DNA from: Citricoccus zhacaiensis
Lineage (GTDB): Bacteria; Actinomycetota; Actinomycetes; Actinomycetales; Micrococcaceae
Assembly: GCF_014645315.1 (NCBI RefSeq)
Contig: NZ_BMLQ01000002.1
Coordinates: 310,001 to 374,000, forward strand
Length of the DNA: 64,000 bases
Reading direction: 5' to 3'
Positions within the stretch are counted from its first letter, which is position 1, and every line of letters starts with the position of its first letter. Below, one piece after another: positions 25,546 through 35,527 of this stretch. The position numbers and the translations under genes are program-made. Under the pieces are notes generated by a model. The model was not told where the DNA came from. It made no database searches and saw only the letters and a program-made list of their open reading frames with translations.

Positions 25546-27147
25546 CTACCGTACTGGGGCGTGGGCCTTGAGCAGCCAGGGGGCCCGGTCGGGGGCATCG
25601 TCGTAGAGCCCTCCCAGGGGGTCGTCCACGGGGAGTCTGCTGGCCTCGGAGGGGTCGAAGCCGAGCGATTCCAGCCGGGCGGCAGCAGCCACGCGTCCCT
25701 GGCCGGCGTTGCCGGTGCGCCAGATCCGACCGCCGGGCAAGGACGCCCGTACCGGGTCCTCCCACGGGTGGACCATCTGCTCCACCACCCGGAACATCAG
25801 GTAGAGGGTGGCCGCCATGTGGCCCAGGATCGCCAGCACGTAGAAGGTGTCGTCCATGGAGTGCTGGACCTCGGAGCCGGAGGCCCCCTTGGCCAGGTAC
25901 ATCCAGATGGCCCAGAAGTGCAGGACCTCCAGGAACTGCCAGACCAGGAAGTCGCGCCAGCGCGGGGCTGCGAGCGCCGCCAGGGGGATGAGCCAGATGA
26001 CGAACTGGGGCGAGTACACCTTGTTGCACAGCACGAACGCGGCCACGATCAGAAAGGCCAGGTGGGCCAGCCGAGGCCGGTACCGGCACAGCACGCCGAG
26101 GGCGAAGATGGCGCAACAACACAGGAAGAACGCCCCATACGCCAACAGCGAGAGCCCCTCCGCCTGGATGGTGGGGCCGCCGATCTTCTCCATCGTCACG
26201 TTCCAGGCATGCCAGACGGAGGACAATCCCGGGCCGCGCTCCCCGGAGAAGGTGAAGAAGACGCTCCACGCCTGGACGTTGCCGATCATCATCGGCAGGT
26301 TGACCGCCAGCCAGGCCGCCACGGTGCCCAGTGCGGCCCAGAGGAACGGCGTCCATTTCAGGGAGCGGACCGCCAGGATGAGCAACGCGCCGAGGATCAG
26401 CAGCGGGTAGAGCTTCATGGCGGCGCCCAGGCCGAAGAAGATCCCTGCCAGCAGGGGCCTGCGGCCGCCGAACAGCCACATCCCCACCGCCAGCAACGCC
26501 ACCGCCCAGAGATCCCAGTTCACCGAGCCGGCCAGGATGATGCCCGGTGCCACAGCCACCATGAGCGCATCCCAGGGCCGCCGCCCGGCGGACTTGGCCG
26601 TGACCACCACGGTGACGATCCACAGCACCGCGGTGAACACGAAGTTCACATCCCAGTAGGCCAGCGAGGGGTTGAGTTCCGAGAACGGCAGCGTCTGGGA
26701 GATCACCGCCGCGATCGAGGCCACCACGGACATCAGTACCGGGTACTCGAAGCTCGCCCCCGCGGCAAAGGGGGCGAAGGGGTCCTCGGCGAAGCCGCGG
26801 CCACCGTAGAGGGCGGACCAGTCCGAGTAGCAGCCGGCGTAGTACACGGTGGGCTGCCCCCAGCCGTTCAGCCGGCAGGGGGACTTCAACAGCACAGTGA
26901 CGATCGCCGAGAGGGTGGTCAGCAGGATCAGGACCCGCATGGGGGTGAAGAACGTACCCGTCATCCGGCCGGGGACGGTGTGCCGGCCGGCCGGTCCACC
27001 GAGCAGCTCGCGCATCCTGCGCACCAACCCGTCCGTGCGGGACGGGACGGAGACCGGGAGCGGGCGGCCGGCGTCGTGACCGCCGGGGGTGGTGGACGGG
27101 GCGGTCCCGGCCGTCCGCGGGCCGGGGGCCGGGGTGCGCAGGCTCAT
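25546..27147 (-). CDS. GT87/DUF2029-family membrane glycosyltransferase
   Basis: 533 residues from ATG 27147 with GGATGGGG upstream (the longer frame to 27261 is not preferred). After a basic Pro/Gly-rich N-terminus come about ten membrane segments, with the GT-C-type pattern NWDLWAVALLAVGMWLFGG, GLGAAMKLYPLLILGALLIL and VYSPQFVIWLIPL. Relatives in actinobacteria are polyprenyl-phosphate-dependent mannosyl- or arabinosyltransferases of the envelope. It sits back-to-back with inositol-phosphate synthase, as in Mycobacterium (Rv0051/ino1 region), so a role in glycolipid assembly is plausible. Confidence 0.85.
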   Translation of the reverse strand: MSLRTPAPGPRTAGTAPSTTPGGHDAGRPLPVSVPSRTDGLVRRMRELLGGPAGRHTVPGRMTGTFFTPMRVLILLTTLSAIVTVLLKSPCRLNGWGQPTVYYAGCYSDWSALYGGRGFAEDPFAPFAAGASFEYPVLMSVVASIAAVISQTLPFSELNPSLAYWDVNFVFTAVLWIVTVVVTAKSAGRRPWDALMVAVAPGIILAGSVNWDLWAVALLAVGMWLFGGRRPLLAGIFFGLGAAMKLYPLLILGALLILAVRSLKWTPFLWAALGTVAAWLAVNLPMMIGNVQAWSVFFTFSGERGPGLSSVWHAWNVTMEKIGGPTIQAEGLSLLAYGAFFLCCCAIFALGVLCRYRPRLAHLAFLIVAAFVLCNKVYSPQFVIWLIPLAALAAPRWRDFLVWQFLEVLHFWAIWMYLAKGASGSEVQHSMDDTFYVLAILGHMAATLYLMFRVVEQMVHPWEDPVRASLPGGRIWRTGNAGQGRVAAAARLESLGFDPSEASRLPVDDPLGGLYDDAPDRAPWLLKAHAPVR

Positions 27148-27405
27148 GGGCCCCATCCTACGGAGGGTGGGAACGGTCCCGGCAGGAAGCTGGGAACGGC
27201 CGGGAGCCGAGGACGGGAATAGCAAGGATCCCGGCACGGTTGGACACGATGCCGTCCGCACACGTCATCCGGCGTAAAGTGGATGGGGTTGTGCCGCGCC
27301 CATTCGGGTCGGCGGCACCCACCAGCGTTGAGTCCCGTAGTGCGGGACCCGGTCCGCCGCGCCCGGCGTGCGGCCCCAGGACCATCAGGACAACAAGGAG
27401 TACCG

Positions 27406-28491
27406 GTGTCTAAGAACCCGATTCGTGTGGCCATTGCGGGCGTGGGAAACTGCGCCACCTCGCTGATCCAGGGGGTGGAGTACTACCGCAATGCCTCCGT
27501 GGACGAGAAGGTCCCCGGACTCATGCACGTGAAGTTCGGCGACTACCACGTGGATGACCTCGAGTTCGTGGCCGCCTTCGACGTGGACGCCAAGAAGGTC
27601 GGCGTGGAGCTCTCCGAGGCCCTGACCGCCTCCGAGAACAACACCATCAAGATTGCCGACGTCCCCGCCACCCAGGTGACCGTGCAGCGCGGCCCCACCC
27701 TGGACGGTCTCGGCAAGTACTACCGCGAGACCATCGAGGAGTCGGACGCCGAGCCGGTTGACGTGGTCCAGGTCCTCAAGGACACCCAGGCCGACGTCAT
27801 CGTCTGCTACCTCCCGGTCGGCTCGGAGGAGGCGGCCAAGTTCTACGCACAGGCCGCCATCGACGCGAAGGTCGCCTTCGTCAACGCCCTGCCCGTCTTC
27901 ATCGCCGGGACCCCCGCGTGGGCGGAGAAGTTCACCGCGGCCGGTGTGCCGATCGTGGGGGACGACATCAAGTCGCAGATCGGTGCCACCATCACCCACC
28001 GCGTGATGGCGAAGCTCTTCGAGGACCGCGGCGTCACCCTGGACCGCACCTACCAGCTGAACGTCGGCGGCAACATGGACTTCAAGAACATGCTCGAGCG
28101 CGAGCGCCTGGAGTCCAAGAAGATCTCGAAGACGCAGGCCGTCACCTCCAACACCTCCGCGAACCTCGGCGAGGATGACGTGCACATCGGCCCCTCGGAC
28201 TACGTCTCCTGGCTGGACGACCGCAAGTGGGCCTTCGTCCGCCTCGAGGGCCGCAACTTCGGCGACGCCCCCGTCTCCCTCGAGTACAAGCTCGAGGTCT
28301 GGGACTCCCCGAACTCCGCCGGCGTCATCATCGATGCCGTCCGTGCCGCCAAGATCGCCCTGGACCGCGGGATCGGCGGGCCGATCCTCTCGGCCTCGTC
28401 CTACTTCATGAAGTCCCCGCCGGTCCAGCACCATGACGATGAGGCCCACGAGCTCGTGGAGGCCTTCATCCGCGGCGAGATCGAGCGCTGA
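27406..28491 (+). CDS. ino1: Inositol-3-phosphate synthase (short actinobacterial type)
   Basis: 361 residues. GTG 27406 is chosen because AAGGAG lies six bases upstream; the frame runs back to 27283 without a signal. NAD-binding [20 protein letters not shown] opens the protein. The central [14 protein letters not shown] and [15 protein letters not shown] stretches and [13 protein letters not shown] carry active-site lysines and asparagines. It converts glucose-6-phosphate to inositol-1-phosphate, the first step to phosphatidylinositol and mycothiol. A strong terminator follows the gene. Confidence 0.97.
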   Translation: MSKNPIRVAIAGVGNCATSLIQGVEYYRNASVDEKVPGLMHVKFGDYHVDDLEFVAAFDVDAKKVGVELSEALTASENNTIKIADVPATQVTVQRGPTLDGLGKYYRETIEESDAEPVDVVQVLKDTQADVIVCYLPVGSEEAAKFYAQAAIDAKVAFVNALPVFIAGTPAWAEKFTAAGVPIVGDDIKSQIGATITHRVMAKLFEDRGVTLDRTYQLNVGGNMDFKNMLERERLESKKISKTQAVTSNTSANLGEDDVHIGPSDYVSWLDDRKWAFVRLEGRNFGDAPVSLEYKLEVWDSPNSAGVIIDAVRAAKIALDRGIGGPILSASSYFMKSPPVQHHDDEAHELVEAFIRGEIER

Positions 28492-28520
28492 GCCCTCTTC
28501 CGACTGCTCAACCCCTACTC

Positions 28521-28595
28521 AACTGGCGGTCGAGATCGCACCGTTTTCCAACGCCGAACCCGGAGAACCGGTGCGGTCTCGACCGCCAGTTTTTT
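28521..28595 (+). terminator. Very strong intrinsic terminator after ino1
   Basis: The arms 28521-28543 and 28569-28591 pair over 23 bp with only one G-U, and the stem can extend about six more bp inside. The 3' arm runs straight into TTTTTT (28590-28595). The outer sequence CTGGCGGTCGA recurs in a second hairpin at 29281. Confidence 0.9.
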
Positions 28596-28754
28596 ATTGC
28601 CGCTGAGACTACTCACCGGTAGGGGTGTCGCACGCCACAGGTCAGGTGCTAATCTCCAATGGTGCCCTGATCCGTCAGGATTCGGCGCGCTTCCTTGTCG
28701 GCTTTTCCGCTCTTCATCGGCGGACGGACTCATCTGAAGGAGGTGGGGAAATTG

Positions 28755-28877
28755 ATGATCTATGGAAATGACTCTGAGAACGGTGGCTACACCGCGTCCG
28801 GCGTCCTTCTGGCGTGGCCAGGAGTCGCCGCCATTCATCTGCCCAACCCCGCCTCCGCGCTGACCGCAACCAGCTGA
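28755..28877 (+). CDS. Putative small ORF, 40 aa
   Basis: ATG 28755 with a full AAGGAGGT (28737-28744) ten bases upstream, the best ribosome-binding site in this stretch. The product opens MIYGNDSENGGYTASG and has a weakly hydrophobic middle (GVLLAWPGVAAIHL). There is no cysteine and no cleavage site. It lies in the 0.9 kb between the ino1 terminator and fhs, where no larger gene is supported. It could be a leader peptide or small secreted peptide, or the site may be fortuitous. Confidence 0.45.
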   Translation: MIYGNDSENGGYTASGVLLAWPGVAAIHLPNPASALTATS

Positions 28878-29006
28878 GCTTCCCCTTCCCGGGCCCTTCC
28901 CGTCCTGGAAGAACCGTAGAGCAGGACCTTCATCCAGACCCGTCTGGTGAACGTCCCCTGAGCCGCTTGCCCATCGCTGAGGCCCCCGACCAAGGGAACC
29001 CCAGCC

Positions 29007-29105
29007 ATGTCCATCCATCCCTCCACACAGCGCTCCACACAGCACACCCCCGCTCCTGACCGGACCCCCTTCAGTCACGGGAAGGGGGTGACAGCACGTG
29101 AGTGA
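29007..29105 (+). CDS. Putative small ORF, 32 aa, overlapping the next
   Basis: ATG 29007 with AAGGGA nine bases upstream. The product MSIHPSTQRSTQHTPAPDRT... is polar, rich in Ser, Thr, His and Pro, and has no known motif. The last eight bases overlap the start of the following ORF, as in translational coupling. Coding status is uncertain; it may only serve to carry ribosomes to the next start. Confidence 0.3.
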   Translation: MSIHPSTQRSTQHTPAPDRTPFSHGKGVTARE

Positions 29106-29259
29106 GCACTTCGATGACCCCCGCAGCAAACGCCGGCGGTCCGGCAAGCAGCGCTTCGGGACCATCTTCCGCCCGGCACCCTTCCTGCCTGACCAGGAAC
29201 GGTCCCCGAGCCGGGATGACATCCCCTTGCCGCCGGACTTCATCATCTTTCCCCGATGA
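29098..29259 (+). CDS. Putative small gene, 53 aa
   Basis: GTG 29098 preceded by AAGGGGGTG seven bases upstream. The product is MSEHFDDPRSKRRRSGKQRF..., with a basic cluster near residue 12 and a Pro/Asp-rich tail ending DFIIFPR. Nearly every third codon base is G or C, unlike random sequence in this stretch, which argues for real coding. There is no recognised family. A long hairpin follows 22 bases after the stop and may be its terminator. Confidence 0.55.
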   Translation: MSEHFDDPRSKRRRSGKQRFGTIFRPAPFLPDQERSPSRDDIPLPPDFIIFPR

Positions 29260-29280
29260 CCAGCATCCAGCGACCCGCAT

Positions 29281-29346
29281 CTGGCGGTCGACGGATACCT
29301 CGGATCGGCCCCCGCGGCCGGTTCGAGGTCATCCATCGGCCGCCAG
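29281..29346 (+). terminator. Long hairpin before fhs
   Basis: The arms 29281-29302 and 29324-29346 form about 22 bp, with one wobble, one mismatch and one bulge, around a 21-base GC-rich loop. The stem end CTGGCGG/CCGCCAG plus TTTCGTT resembles the ino1 terminator. It probably ends the small-ORF transcript and isolates fhs. Confidence 0.6.
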
Positions 29347-29412
29347 TTTCGTTGCCGGGGGCAGGGCAGGGCCCGTTCCCCGCTCCGCAGCCCCTATGCG
29401 AGGATCACCCCC

Positions 29413-31182
29413 ATGAACGACGCCGAGGTCTCCGCGGCCGCGACGCTCGAACCGGTGGCCGACGTCGCCCACCGGGCCGGGATCCCCGCCGACGCGCTCA
29501 TTCCCTATGGCCACTACATGGCGAAGGTGGACACCCGCCGCCTCCCGGGTGGTCCCCTACACGGCGTTCCACCCGGCCGCTCCGGCAGTCCAGGCCAGCT
29601 CGGCAGGGTTGTTCTGGTCACCGGCATCAGCCCGACGCCGGCCGGTGAGGGCAAATCGACCGTCACCGTCGGCCTCACGGATGGTCTGAACCTTCTGGCG
29701 CAGGCCGAAGACGCCCCGGCAGACTGGGCCGGCAAGACCGCGATCGCCGCACTCCGTGAGCCCTCCCTGGGCCCCGTGTTCGGCATGAAGGGCGGCGCCA
29801 CCGGCGGCGGGTACGCGCAGGTCGTGCCGATGGAGAACATCAACCTGCACTTCACCGGCGACTTCCACGCCATCACCGCGGCCCACAACCTGCTCTGCGC
29901 CCTCGTGGACAACCACCTCCACCGGGGCAATGCCCTCGGCCTCGATCCCCGCACCATCTCGATCAAGCGGGCCCTGGACACGAACGACCGCGCACTCCGC
30001 GAGACCATCATCGGTCTCGGCGGCCGCACCGAGGGGGTCCCCCGGGAGAACGGCTTCGAGATCACGGTGGCCACCGAGACCATGGCGGTGTTCTGCCTGG
30101 CCACCGACCTCGAGGACCTCAAGGACCGGTTGTCCCGCATAATCATCGGCCGGACCCGTGACCAGCGGCCGGTCACGGTCGGGGACCTGGGGCCGCAGGG
30201 CGCCCAGGGGGCCATGGCGGTGTTGCTCAAGGATGCACTTCACCCGAACCTCGTGCAGACCCTGGGCGGTTCGGCCGCCTTCGTCCACGGCGGACCCTTC
30301 GCCAACATCGCGCACGGGGCCAACTCCATCACCGCCACCAACACCGCCCGGAGGCTCGCCGACCTGGTGGTCACCGAGGCCGGCTTCGGCGCGGACCTGG
30401 GCGGCCAGAAGTTCATGGACATCACCTCTGTGGCCGGGGGCTTCCCGCCGGCAGCCAGCGTCATCGTCGCCACGGTGCGGGCCCTCAAGCTCAACGGCGG
30501 GATGGCCCTGCAGGAACTCGACCGGAACACCGGGGACGCGGAACAGCAGCACCTCGAGGCCCTGGGGGCCGGCGTCGCGAACCTGGCCCGGCACATCGAG
30601 AACATGGCCGCCTACGGGGTGCCCGTGGTCGTCGCGATCAACCGCTTCCCCCAGGACACCCAGGCCGAACTGGACTGGCTCACCGGCTGGTGTGCGCGCC
30701 GGGGCGTGCCCGCCGCGGTGGCCGAGGTCTGGGCGCGCGGCGGGGCGGGCGCCCTGGACGTGGCCCGCCGGCTCCTCGAGGTCCTGCCGGCTGAGGGCGT
30801 GGACTCCGGCTGGCATTCCCTCTGGACCGAGGAGATGACGGTCGCGGACCGGATCGAGGCCGTGGTGACCCAGATCTACGGCGGATCCGCCGTGGAGTAC
30901 GCGCCCACCGCCGCCCGGCAGCTCGTCCAACTGGCCGAGGAGGGCTGGGACCACCTGCCCGTGTGCATGGCCAAGACCCAGTACTCGTTCACGGACGACC
31001 CGGCGGTGCTGGGGGCGCCCTGCGACTTCACCGTCCTGGTGCGCGAGCTGCTGCTGCGGCCGGGTGCGGGCTTCGTGGTCGCTCTGACGGGGGCCGTCAT
31101 GACCATGCCCGGGCTGCCGAAGGAGCCGGCGGCCGACTCCATGGACGTGGACGCGGACGGCAACGTCACGGGGCTCTTCTGA
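29413..31182 (+). CDS. fhs: Formate--tetrahydrofolate ligase
   Basis: 589 residues, slightly longer than the usual 555-560. The P-loop [14 protein letters not shown] is at about residue 77. The conserved [14 protein letters not shown] and [20 protein letters not shown] motifs and the C-terminal [19 protein letters not shown] confirm the family. The enzyme makes 10-formyl-THF from formate, THF and ATP for purine and one-carbon metabolism. ATG 29413 has AGGATCA about seven bases upstream. It converges on cca. Confidence 0.97.
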   Translation: MNDAEVSAAATLEPVADVAHRAGIPADALIPYGHYMAKVDTRRLPGGPLHGVPPGRSGSPGQLGRVVLVTGISPTPAGEGKSTVTVGLTDGLNLLAQAEDAPADWAGKTAIAALREPSLGPVFGMKGGATGGGYAQVVPMENINLHFTGDFHAITAAHNLLCALVDNHLHRGNALGLDPRTISIKRALDTNDRALRETIIGLGGRTEGVPRENGFEITVATETMAVFCLATDLEDLKDRLSRIIIGRTRDQRPVTVGDLGPQGAQGAMAVLLKDALHPNLVQTLGGSAAFVHGGPFANIAHGANSITATNTARRLADLVVTEAGFGADLGGQKFMDITSVAGGFPPAASVIVATVRALKLNGGMALQELDRNTGDAEQQHLEALGAGVANLARHIENMAAYGVPVVVAINRFPQDTQAELDWLTGWCARRGVPAAVAEVWARGGAGALDVARRLLEVLPAEGVDSGWHSLWTEEMTVADRIEAVVTQIYGGSAVEYAPTAARQLVQLAEEGWDHLPVCMAKTQYSFTDDPAVLGAPCDFTVLVRELLLRPGAGFVVALTGAVMTMPGLPKEPAADSMDVDADGNVTGLF

Positions 31183-31256
31183 CCCCCGGCCCCGGAATCA
31201 CGTGCGCGGTGGACGTCGAGACACGCCGATGAAGTCGACAGTGGTCGATGCCGTGA

Positions 31257-32918
31257 TCAGGCAGTGGACTCCGGCTGCTCGGCCCACCAGCGCAACAGCT
31301 CGGCCGTGGCCGTCTGAACGTCGTGCGGACCCTCGTCCAGGCGATACTCCAGCAGGTGCTTGTAGGCGCGCCCCACCACGGGTCCGGGCTTGATTCCGAG
31401 AATCTGCATCACCTGGGATCCGTCCAGGTCCGGACGTACGGCCTGGAGCTCCTCCTTCTCGGCGATCTCCACCATGCGCCGCTCCAGGTCGTCATACGCG
31501 AACGCCAGCCGCTCGGCCTTCCGGCGGTTGCGCGTGGTGACGTCCGAGCGGGTCAGGGCATGCAGCCGCGGCAGCACCGGTCCGGCGTCGTTGACATACC
31601 GACGGACAGCGGAATCGGTCCAGCCGGCGTCGCCGTAGCCGTAGAACCTCATGTGCAGCTCGACCAGCCGGGCCACGGCCTTGATCGTGTCGTTGTCGAA
31701 CTTCAGCGCCCGCATCCGCTGCTTGACCAGCTTGGCCCCCACCACGTCGTGGTGGCGGAAGGTGACCGCCCCGTTCGGTTCGAAGCGCCGCGTCGCCGGC
31801 TTGCCGACGTCGTGCATCAAGGCCGCGAAGCGCAGGACGAAGTCCGGTGCGGGAACATAGGTGCCCGACGGCGGCACGAACCGTTCCGTTTCCGCCTCGC
31901 CATCGCTGTCCTCGCCTGACTCACCCGTCCCGGCCGGCCCGCCACCCGGAGCCTTCGGGTGCTCCGCCGCCCACCGCTCCTCGAGCTCGGCAGGGTACTC
32001 ATGGTCCATCGCCTGTTCCAGGACGGTCAGCGAGTGCTCGTAGACGTCCTTGTGGCGGTGGTGCTCATCGGTCTCCAGCTTCAGGGCCGGCAGTTCGGGC
32101 AGCACGTGCTCGGCCAGGCCGGTGTCCACGAGCAGGTTGAGGCCGGCCCGGGGATGGGAACCGTTGACCAGCTTGACCAGCTCGTCCCGGACGCGCTCGG
32201 CGGAGATGATCGTGATCCGCTCGGCCATGGCGGTCATGGCCTCCACCACGGAGGGGTCCACGCCGATGCCCAGCTGGGAGGCGAACCGGGCGGCCCGCAT
32301 CATGCGCAACGGGTCATCGGAGAAGGAGTCCTCGGGCGTGCCGGGCGTGCGCAGCCGTCCGGCGGCCAGGTCCTTGACCCCGCCGAACAGGTCCACGAGT
32401 TCCAGGGAGGGTAGCCGGATGGCCATCGCGTTGACGGTGAAATCGCGGCGCAGCAGGTCCTCGTCGAGGGAGTCCCCGAAGGCGACCTGCGGCTTGCGGG
32501 AGTCGCGGTCGTACTTCTCAGCGCGGTACGTGGTGACCTCGAGTTGCCATCCACCCTTCGAGAAGCCGATGGTGCCGAACTTCCGGCCGATGTCCCAGTG
32601 CGCATCCGCCCACTTCCGGGCGATCCTCAGGGTGGTGTCCGGGTCCGCGTCCGTGGTGAAGTCCAGGTCCGGGGACACCCGTCCGAGGAACAGGTCCCGG
32701 ACCGGACCGCCCACCAGGGACAGCTCGTGTCCAGCGGCCTTGAACAGCCGGCCCAGTTCCAGCACCACGGGCGGCAGGCCGGCACCGGTCGGGAACCCCA
32801 CAGGCAGGGCGACGAGGTCGGTGTGGTCAACCAGGCCGGATGGGTCAGTGCCGGAGGGCTGGACGCCGGCGGTGGCGGGCGTGCCGGACGAAGGAGAGGA
32901 GGGGGCGGTGGGATTCAT
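31257..32918 (-). CDS. cca: CCA tRNA nucleotidyltransferase
   Basis: 553 residues. The class II nucleotidyltransferase head is clear: LVGGPVRDLFLGRVSPDLDF (about residues 66-85, with the catalytic DxD) and RRDFTVNAMAIRL. An HD phosphohydrolase domain follows (ALMHDVGKPATRRF). It adds or repairs the 3'-CCA of tRNAs, which the two tRNA genes of this window need since neither encodes CCA. An acidic Ser/Gly-rich insert (about 350-385) lies between the domains. ATG 32918 has no clear ribosome-binding site. The open frame continues to 33698 but that is antisense to the NUDIX gene. Confidence 0.96.
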   Translation of the reverse strand: MNPTAPSSPSSGTPATAGVQPSGTDPSGLVDHTDLVALPVGFPTGAGLPPVVLELGRLFKAAGHELSLVGGPVRDLFLGRVSPDLDFTTDADPDTTLRIARKWADAHWDIGRKFGTIGFSKGGWQLEVTTYRAEKYDRDSRKPQVAFGDSLDEDLLRRDFTVNAMAIRLPSLELVDLFGGVKDLAAGRLRTPGTPEDSFSDDPLRMMRAARFASQLGIGVDPSVVEAMTAMAERITIISAERVRDELVKLVNGSHPRAGLNLLVDTGLAEHVLPELPALKLETDEHHRHKDVYEHSLTVLEQAMDHEYPAELEERWAAEHPKAPGGGPAGTGESGEDSDGEAETERFVPPSGTYVPAPDFVLRFAALMHDVGKPATRRFEPNGAVTFRHHDVVGAKLVKQRMRALKFDNDTIKAVARLVELHMRFYGYGDAGWTDSAVRRYVNDAGPVLPRLHALTRSDVTTRNRRKAERLAFAYDDLERRMVEIAEKEELQAVRPDLDGSQVMQILGIKPGPVVGRAYKHLLEYRLDEGPHDVQTATAELLRWWAEQPESTA

Positions 32919-33010
32919 CGTGTGCTTAAGGGTGCCAGATCCGGGGGCCCGGTGAGGACAACCGGGGTGCGGACTCCGGTGTTGCCGGATGCGGTTCCGG
33001 TTCGGCCCGC

Positions 33011-33016
33011 TACAGT
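33011..33016 (+). promoter_or_regulatory. -10 box giving a leaderless NUDIX-murJ transcript
   Basis: TACAGT lies exactly seven bases before ATG 33024. No ribosome-binding site is present and the -35 region is weak. The spacing matches the actinobacterial leaderless signature. Confidence 0.5.
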
Positions 33017-33023
33017 GGAATGC

Positions 33024-33617
33024 ATGGCTCATCCCGTTCCGAGCGCCCCCAAGCGCACTCCGCTCACCGCATCGGTGGGCCGGCGTGTGCCCCGGCGCCC
33101 GGGACAACCGGGCACGCCCGGCGAGTCCACACAGGGTTCCCTGCCCACGGTCGAGGAGATCTCCGCCGGTGGGCTGGTGGTGCGCCGGTTCCGCGGCCGG
33201 CTCGAGGTCGCCATCATCGCCCGCTACAACCGCGGCGGCCGGCTGGAGTGGTGCCTGCCCAAGGGCCATCCGGAGGGCGTGGAGACCCACGGCGAGGCGG
33301 CCATCCGCGAGGTCGAGGAGGAGACCGGGATCGCCGGTGACATCCTGGCGTCGCTGGGATCCATCGACTACTGGTTCACCGTGTCCAGCCACCGTGTGCA
33401 CAAGACCGTGCACCACTACCTGCTGCAGGCCACCGGTGGCGAGCTGACCACGGAGAACGACCCGGACCATGAGGCCGTGGACGTGGCCTGGGTGGGCCTG
33501 GACGTGCTCAACGCCAAGCTTTCCTTCCCGAATGAACGCCGGATCGTGGACCTCGCGCGGGACGTGCTCCCCGAGTATGAGGGCAGGTTCCCGGACCTGT
33601 CGGACTCCGAGCGGTGA
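33024..33617 (+). CDS. NUDIX hydrolase
   Basis: 197 residues. The Nudix box G-x5-E-x7-REVEEETGI is complete, GHPEGVETHGEAAIREVEEE onward. The N-terminal 40 residues are basic and Pro-rich. ATG 33024 stands seven bases behind TACAGT and lacks a ribosome-binding site, so translation is probably leaderless. The stop overlaps the murJ GTG start (GTGA). This nudix-murJ order is common near actinobacterial origins. The nucleotide substrate is unknown. Confidence 0.92.
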   Translation: MAHPVPSAPKRTPLTASVGRRVPRRPGQPGTPGESTQGSLPTVEEISAGGLVVRRFRGRLEVAIIARYNRGGRLEWCLPKGHPEGVETHGEAAIREVEEETGIAGDILASLGSIDYWFTVSSHRVHKTVHHYLLQATGGELTTENDPDHEAVDVAWVGLDVLNAKLSFPNERRIVDLARDVLPEYEGRFPDLSDSER

Positions 33618-35527
33618 AGAACACCCACACCACGACGCCGGACACCCCGGACCGCGGCGATTCCCCCGGTTCGCGGCGCCCCAACACCGTGCCTCCACGC
33701 CGTTCCGGGAGTACTGTCCGTCCTCCTGATCCTGTTCCGGCTCCTGATCCCGCTCCCGTCTCAGCGTCCGACCCCGGTTCTGCCTCGGCCTCCGTCACAG
33801 CCTCGGCCGCTGCCTCCGCCGAGGCGGACAACACGGCGAAGTCCAGTGCCATCATGGCCGCGGGCACCCTGGTGTCCCGCATCCTCGGTTTTGTCCGCAC
33901 AGCCCTGCTCACGGTGGCCATCGGGTCGACCGCCATGGCCGCGGACATCTTCGAGTCCGCGAACACGATCCCGAACATCATCTACATGCTGCTGGCCGGC
34001 GGCGTGTTCAACGTGGTGCTGGTCCCACAGCTCATCAAGGCGGCGAAGAAGCCGGACAAGGGCTCCGACTACACCTCGCGGCTGATCACCCTCGCGGTGC
34101 TGGTCATGGCCGCGGCCACCCTGGCCATCACACTCGCGGCCGCCCCCATCATGGTGGCGCTGACCAGCAACTGGTCCCCGGCGATGCTGACCCTGGGCAC
34201 GGCGTTCGCGCTCTGGACCTTCCCGCAGATCTTCTTCTACGGCGTGTACGCGGTGCTGGGGCAGGTCCTCAACGCCAACGGCCGTTTCGGCGCGTACATG
34301 TGGGCCCCGGTGGCCAACAACGTGGTGGCGATCGGCGTCATCGGCCTCTACCTCGCGATGTTCGGTTCCTACCAGGCCGGCGGCGACCAACTGGCGGAGT
34401 GGACCACCGGCCAGACCGTCCTGCTGGCCGGTGGGCACACCCTCGGGATCGTGGTCCAGGCCCTCGTGCTCTTCGTCCCGCTGAGCCGGCTCGGGCTGGG
34501 GCTGAAGCCGAAGTTCGGCTGGAAGGGCATGGGGCTGCGGTCCACGGGCAAGCTCGCCGGCTACACCCTCGTGACCATGATGGCCGGCAACGTCGTCAAT
34601 CTGCTGGTCGCCCGACTGGTCTCCGGGGCCACGGAGGCCCGTGCCTCCGTGGGTGAGGCCAGCGGGTCCGGCGGGCCGTTCGAGGGGTTGGACCCCGCCG
34701 TCGTCGAGGCCTCGATCCCCGGGCTCATGGCGCTGAACATCGCCCAGCTGATCACCGTGTTGCCGCATTCGGTGTTCGTCCTGTCCCTGGCCACCGTGCT
34801 GTTCAACCAGCTCGCGCGGTCGCTGCACCGGGACGATGTGCCGGAGGCCCTGGCCACCATCAGTCGGGGCCTGCGGAACTTCGCGGTCCCGATGATGTTC
34901 TCCACGGTCGTGGTGCTCGTCCTCGCCGGGCCGCTGGGACGCGTCTTCGCCGGCTCCTCCGAGACCGCTGCGGCGTCCGCCGTGGCCATCGGGCAGCTGC
35001 TCATCCTGCTCGCGCTGGGGATGCCGTTCCGCTCGGCGCACATCTACCTCATGCGGCTGTTCTATGCGGCTGAGAACGCGCGGATCCCCATGCTGGTGCA
35101 GGTGGGGACCGCGGCGTGCACGCTGGTCATCGCCTACGTGGCCTCGATCTTCATGCCCAGCTGGACCATGGCCTACCTCATGGTCTCCGTGTTCACCCTC
35201 CTGCACGTGGCCCAGTTCGTCGCCGCCCATGTGCTGGTACGCCGCCACTACGGGGACTACGGCGCCGGCGAGGTCCTGGACGCCTACCTGCGCACCGGCG
35301 TGGCCGCCGTCATCTCCGGGGTGGCCGGCGCCCTGGCGCTGTGGCTGATCGGCGGGTACTCCGGCGGGTTCCCCTGGTCCACGATCATCACCGCCCTGGT
35401 GAGTTGCGCCGTGGTGGGGGTGGTCATGATGGTGGTGTACTTCGTGATGCTCCGCGCCATGCGGCTACCCGAGCTGACCGAGTTCCTGGGGCCGCTGGCC
35501 CGGAGAATCCCCGGGTTGGCCCGGTAA
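33614..35527 (+). CDS. murJ: Lipid II flippase MurJ
   Basis: 637 residues; GTG 33614 overlaps the NUDIX stop. After an about 75-residue Pro/Ser/Asp-rich cytoplasmic tail come about 14 membrane segments. The start of the MviN fold is SRILGFVRTALLTVAIGSTA followed by NIIYMLLAGGVFNVVLVPQL. It flips the peptidoglycan precursor lipid II across the membrane. Unlike mycobacterial MviN, the pseudokinase and ectodomain are not fused to it but encoded by the next gene. Confidence 0.96.
   Translation: MKNTHTTTPDTPDRGDSPGSRRPNTVPPRRSGSTVRPPDPVPAPDPAPVSASDPGSASASVTASAAASAEADNTAKSSAIMAAGTLVSRILGFVRTALLTVAIGSTAMAADIFESANTIPNIIYMLLAGGVFNVVLVPQLIKAAKKPDKGSDYTSRLITLAVLVMAAATLAITLAAAPIMVALTSNWSPAMLTLGTAFALWTFPQIFFYGVYAVLGQVLNANGRFGAYMWAPVANNVVAIGVIGLYLAMFGSYQAGGDQLAEWTTGQTVLLAGGHTLGIVVQALVLFVPLSRLGLGLKPKFGWKGMGLRSTGKLAGYTLVTMMAGNVVNLLVARLVSGATEARASVGEASGSGGPFEGLDPAVVEASIPGLMALNIAQLITVLPHSVFVLSLATVLFNQLARSLHRDDVPEALATISRGLRNFAVPMMFSTVVVLVLAGPLGRVFAGSSETAAASAVAIGQLLILLALGMPFRSAHIYLMRLFYAAENARIPMLVQVGTAACTLVIAYVASIFMPSWTMAYLMVSVFTLLHVAQFVAAHVLVRRHYGDYGAGEVLDAYLRTGVAAVISGVAGALALWLIGGYSGGFPWSTIITALVSCAVVGVVMMVVYFVMLRAMRLPELTEFLGPLARRIPGLAR

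Noticed and set aside
28515-29336. 273-codon minus-strand frame after ino1
   Set aside because: It crosses two hairpins, has unnatural composition and no ribosome-binding site; small plus-strand ORFs fit better.
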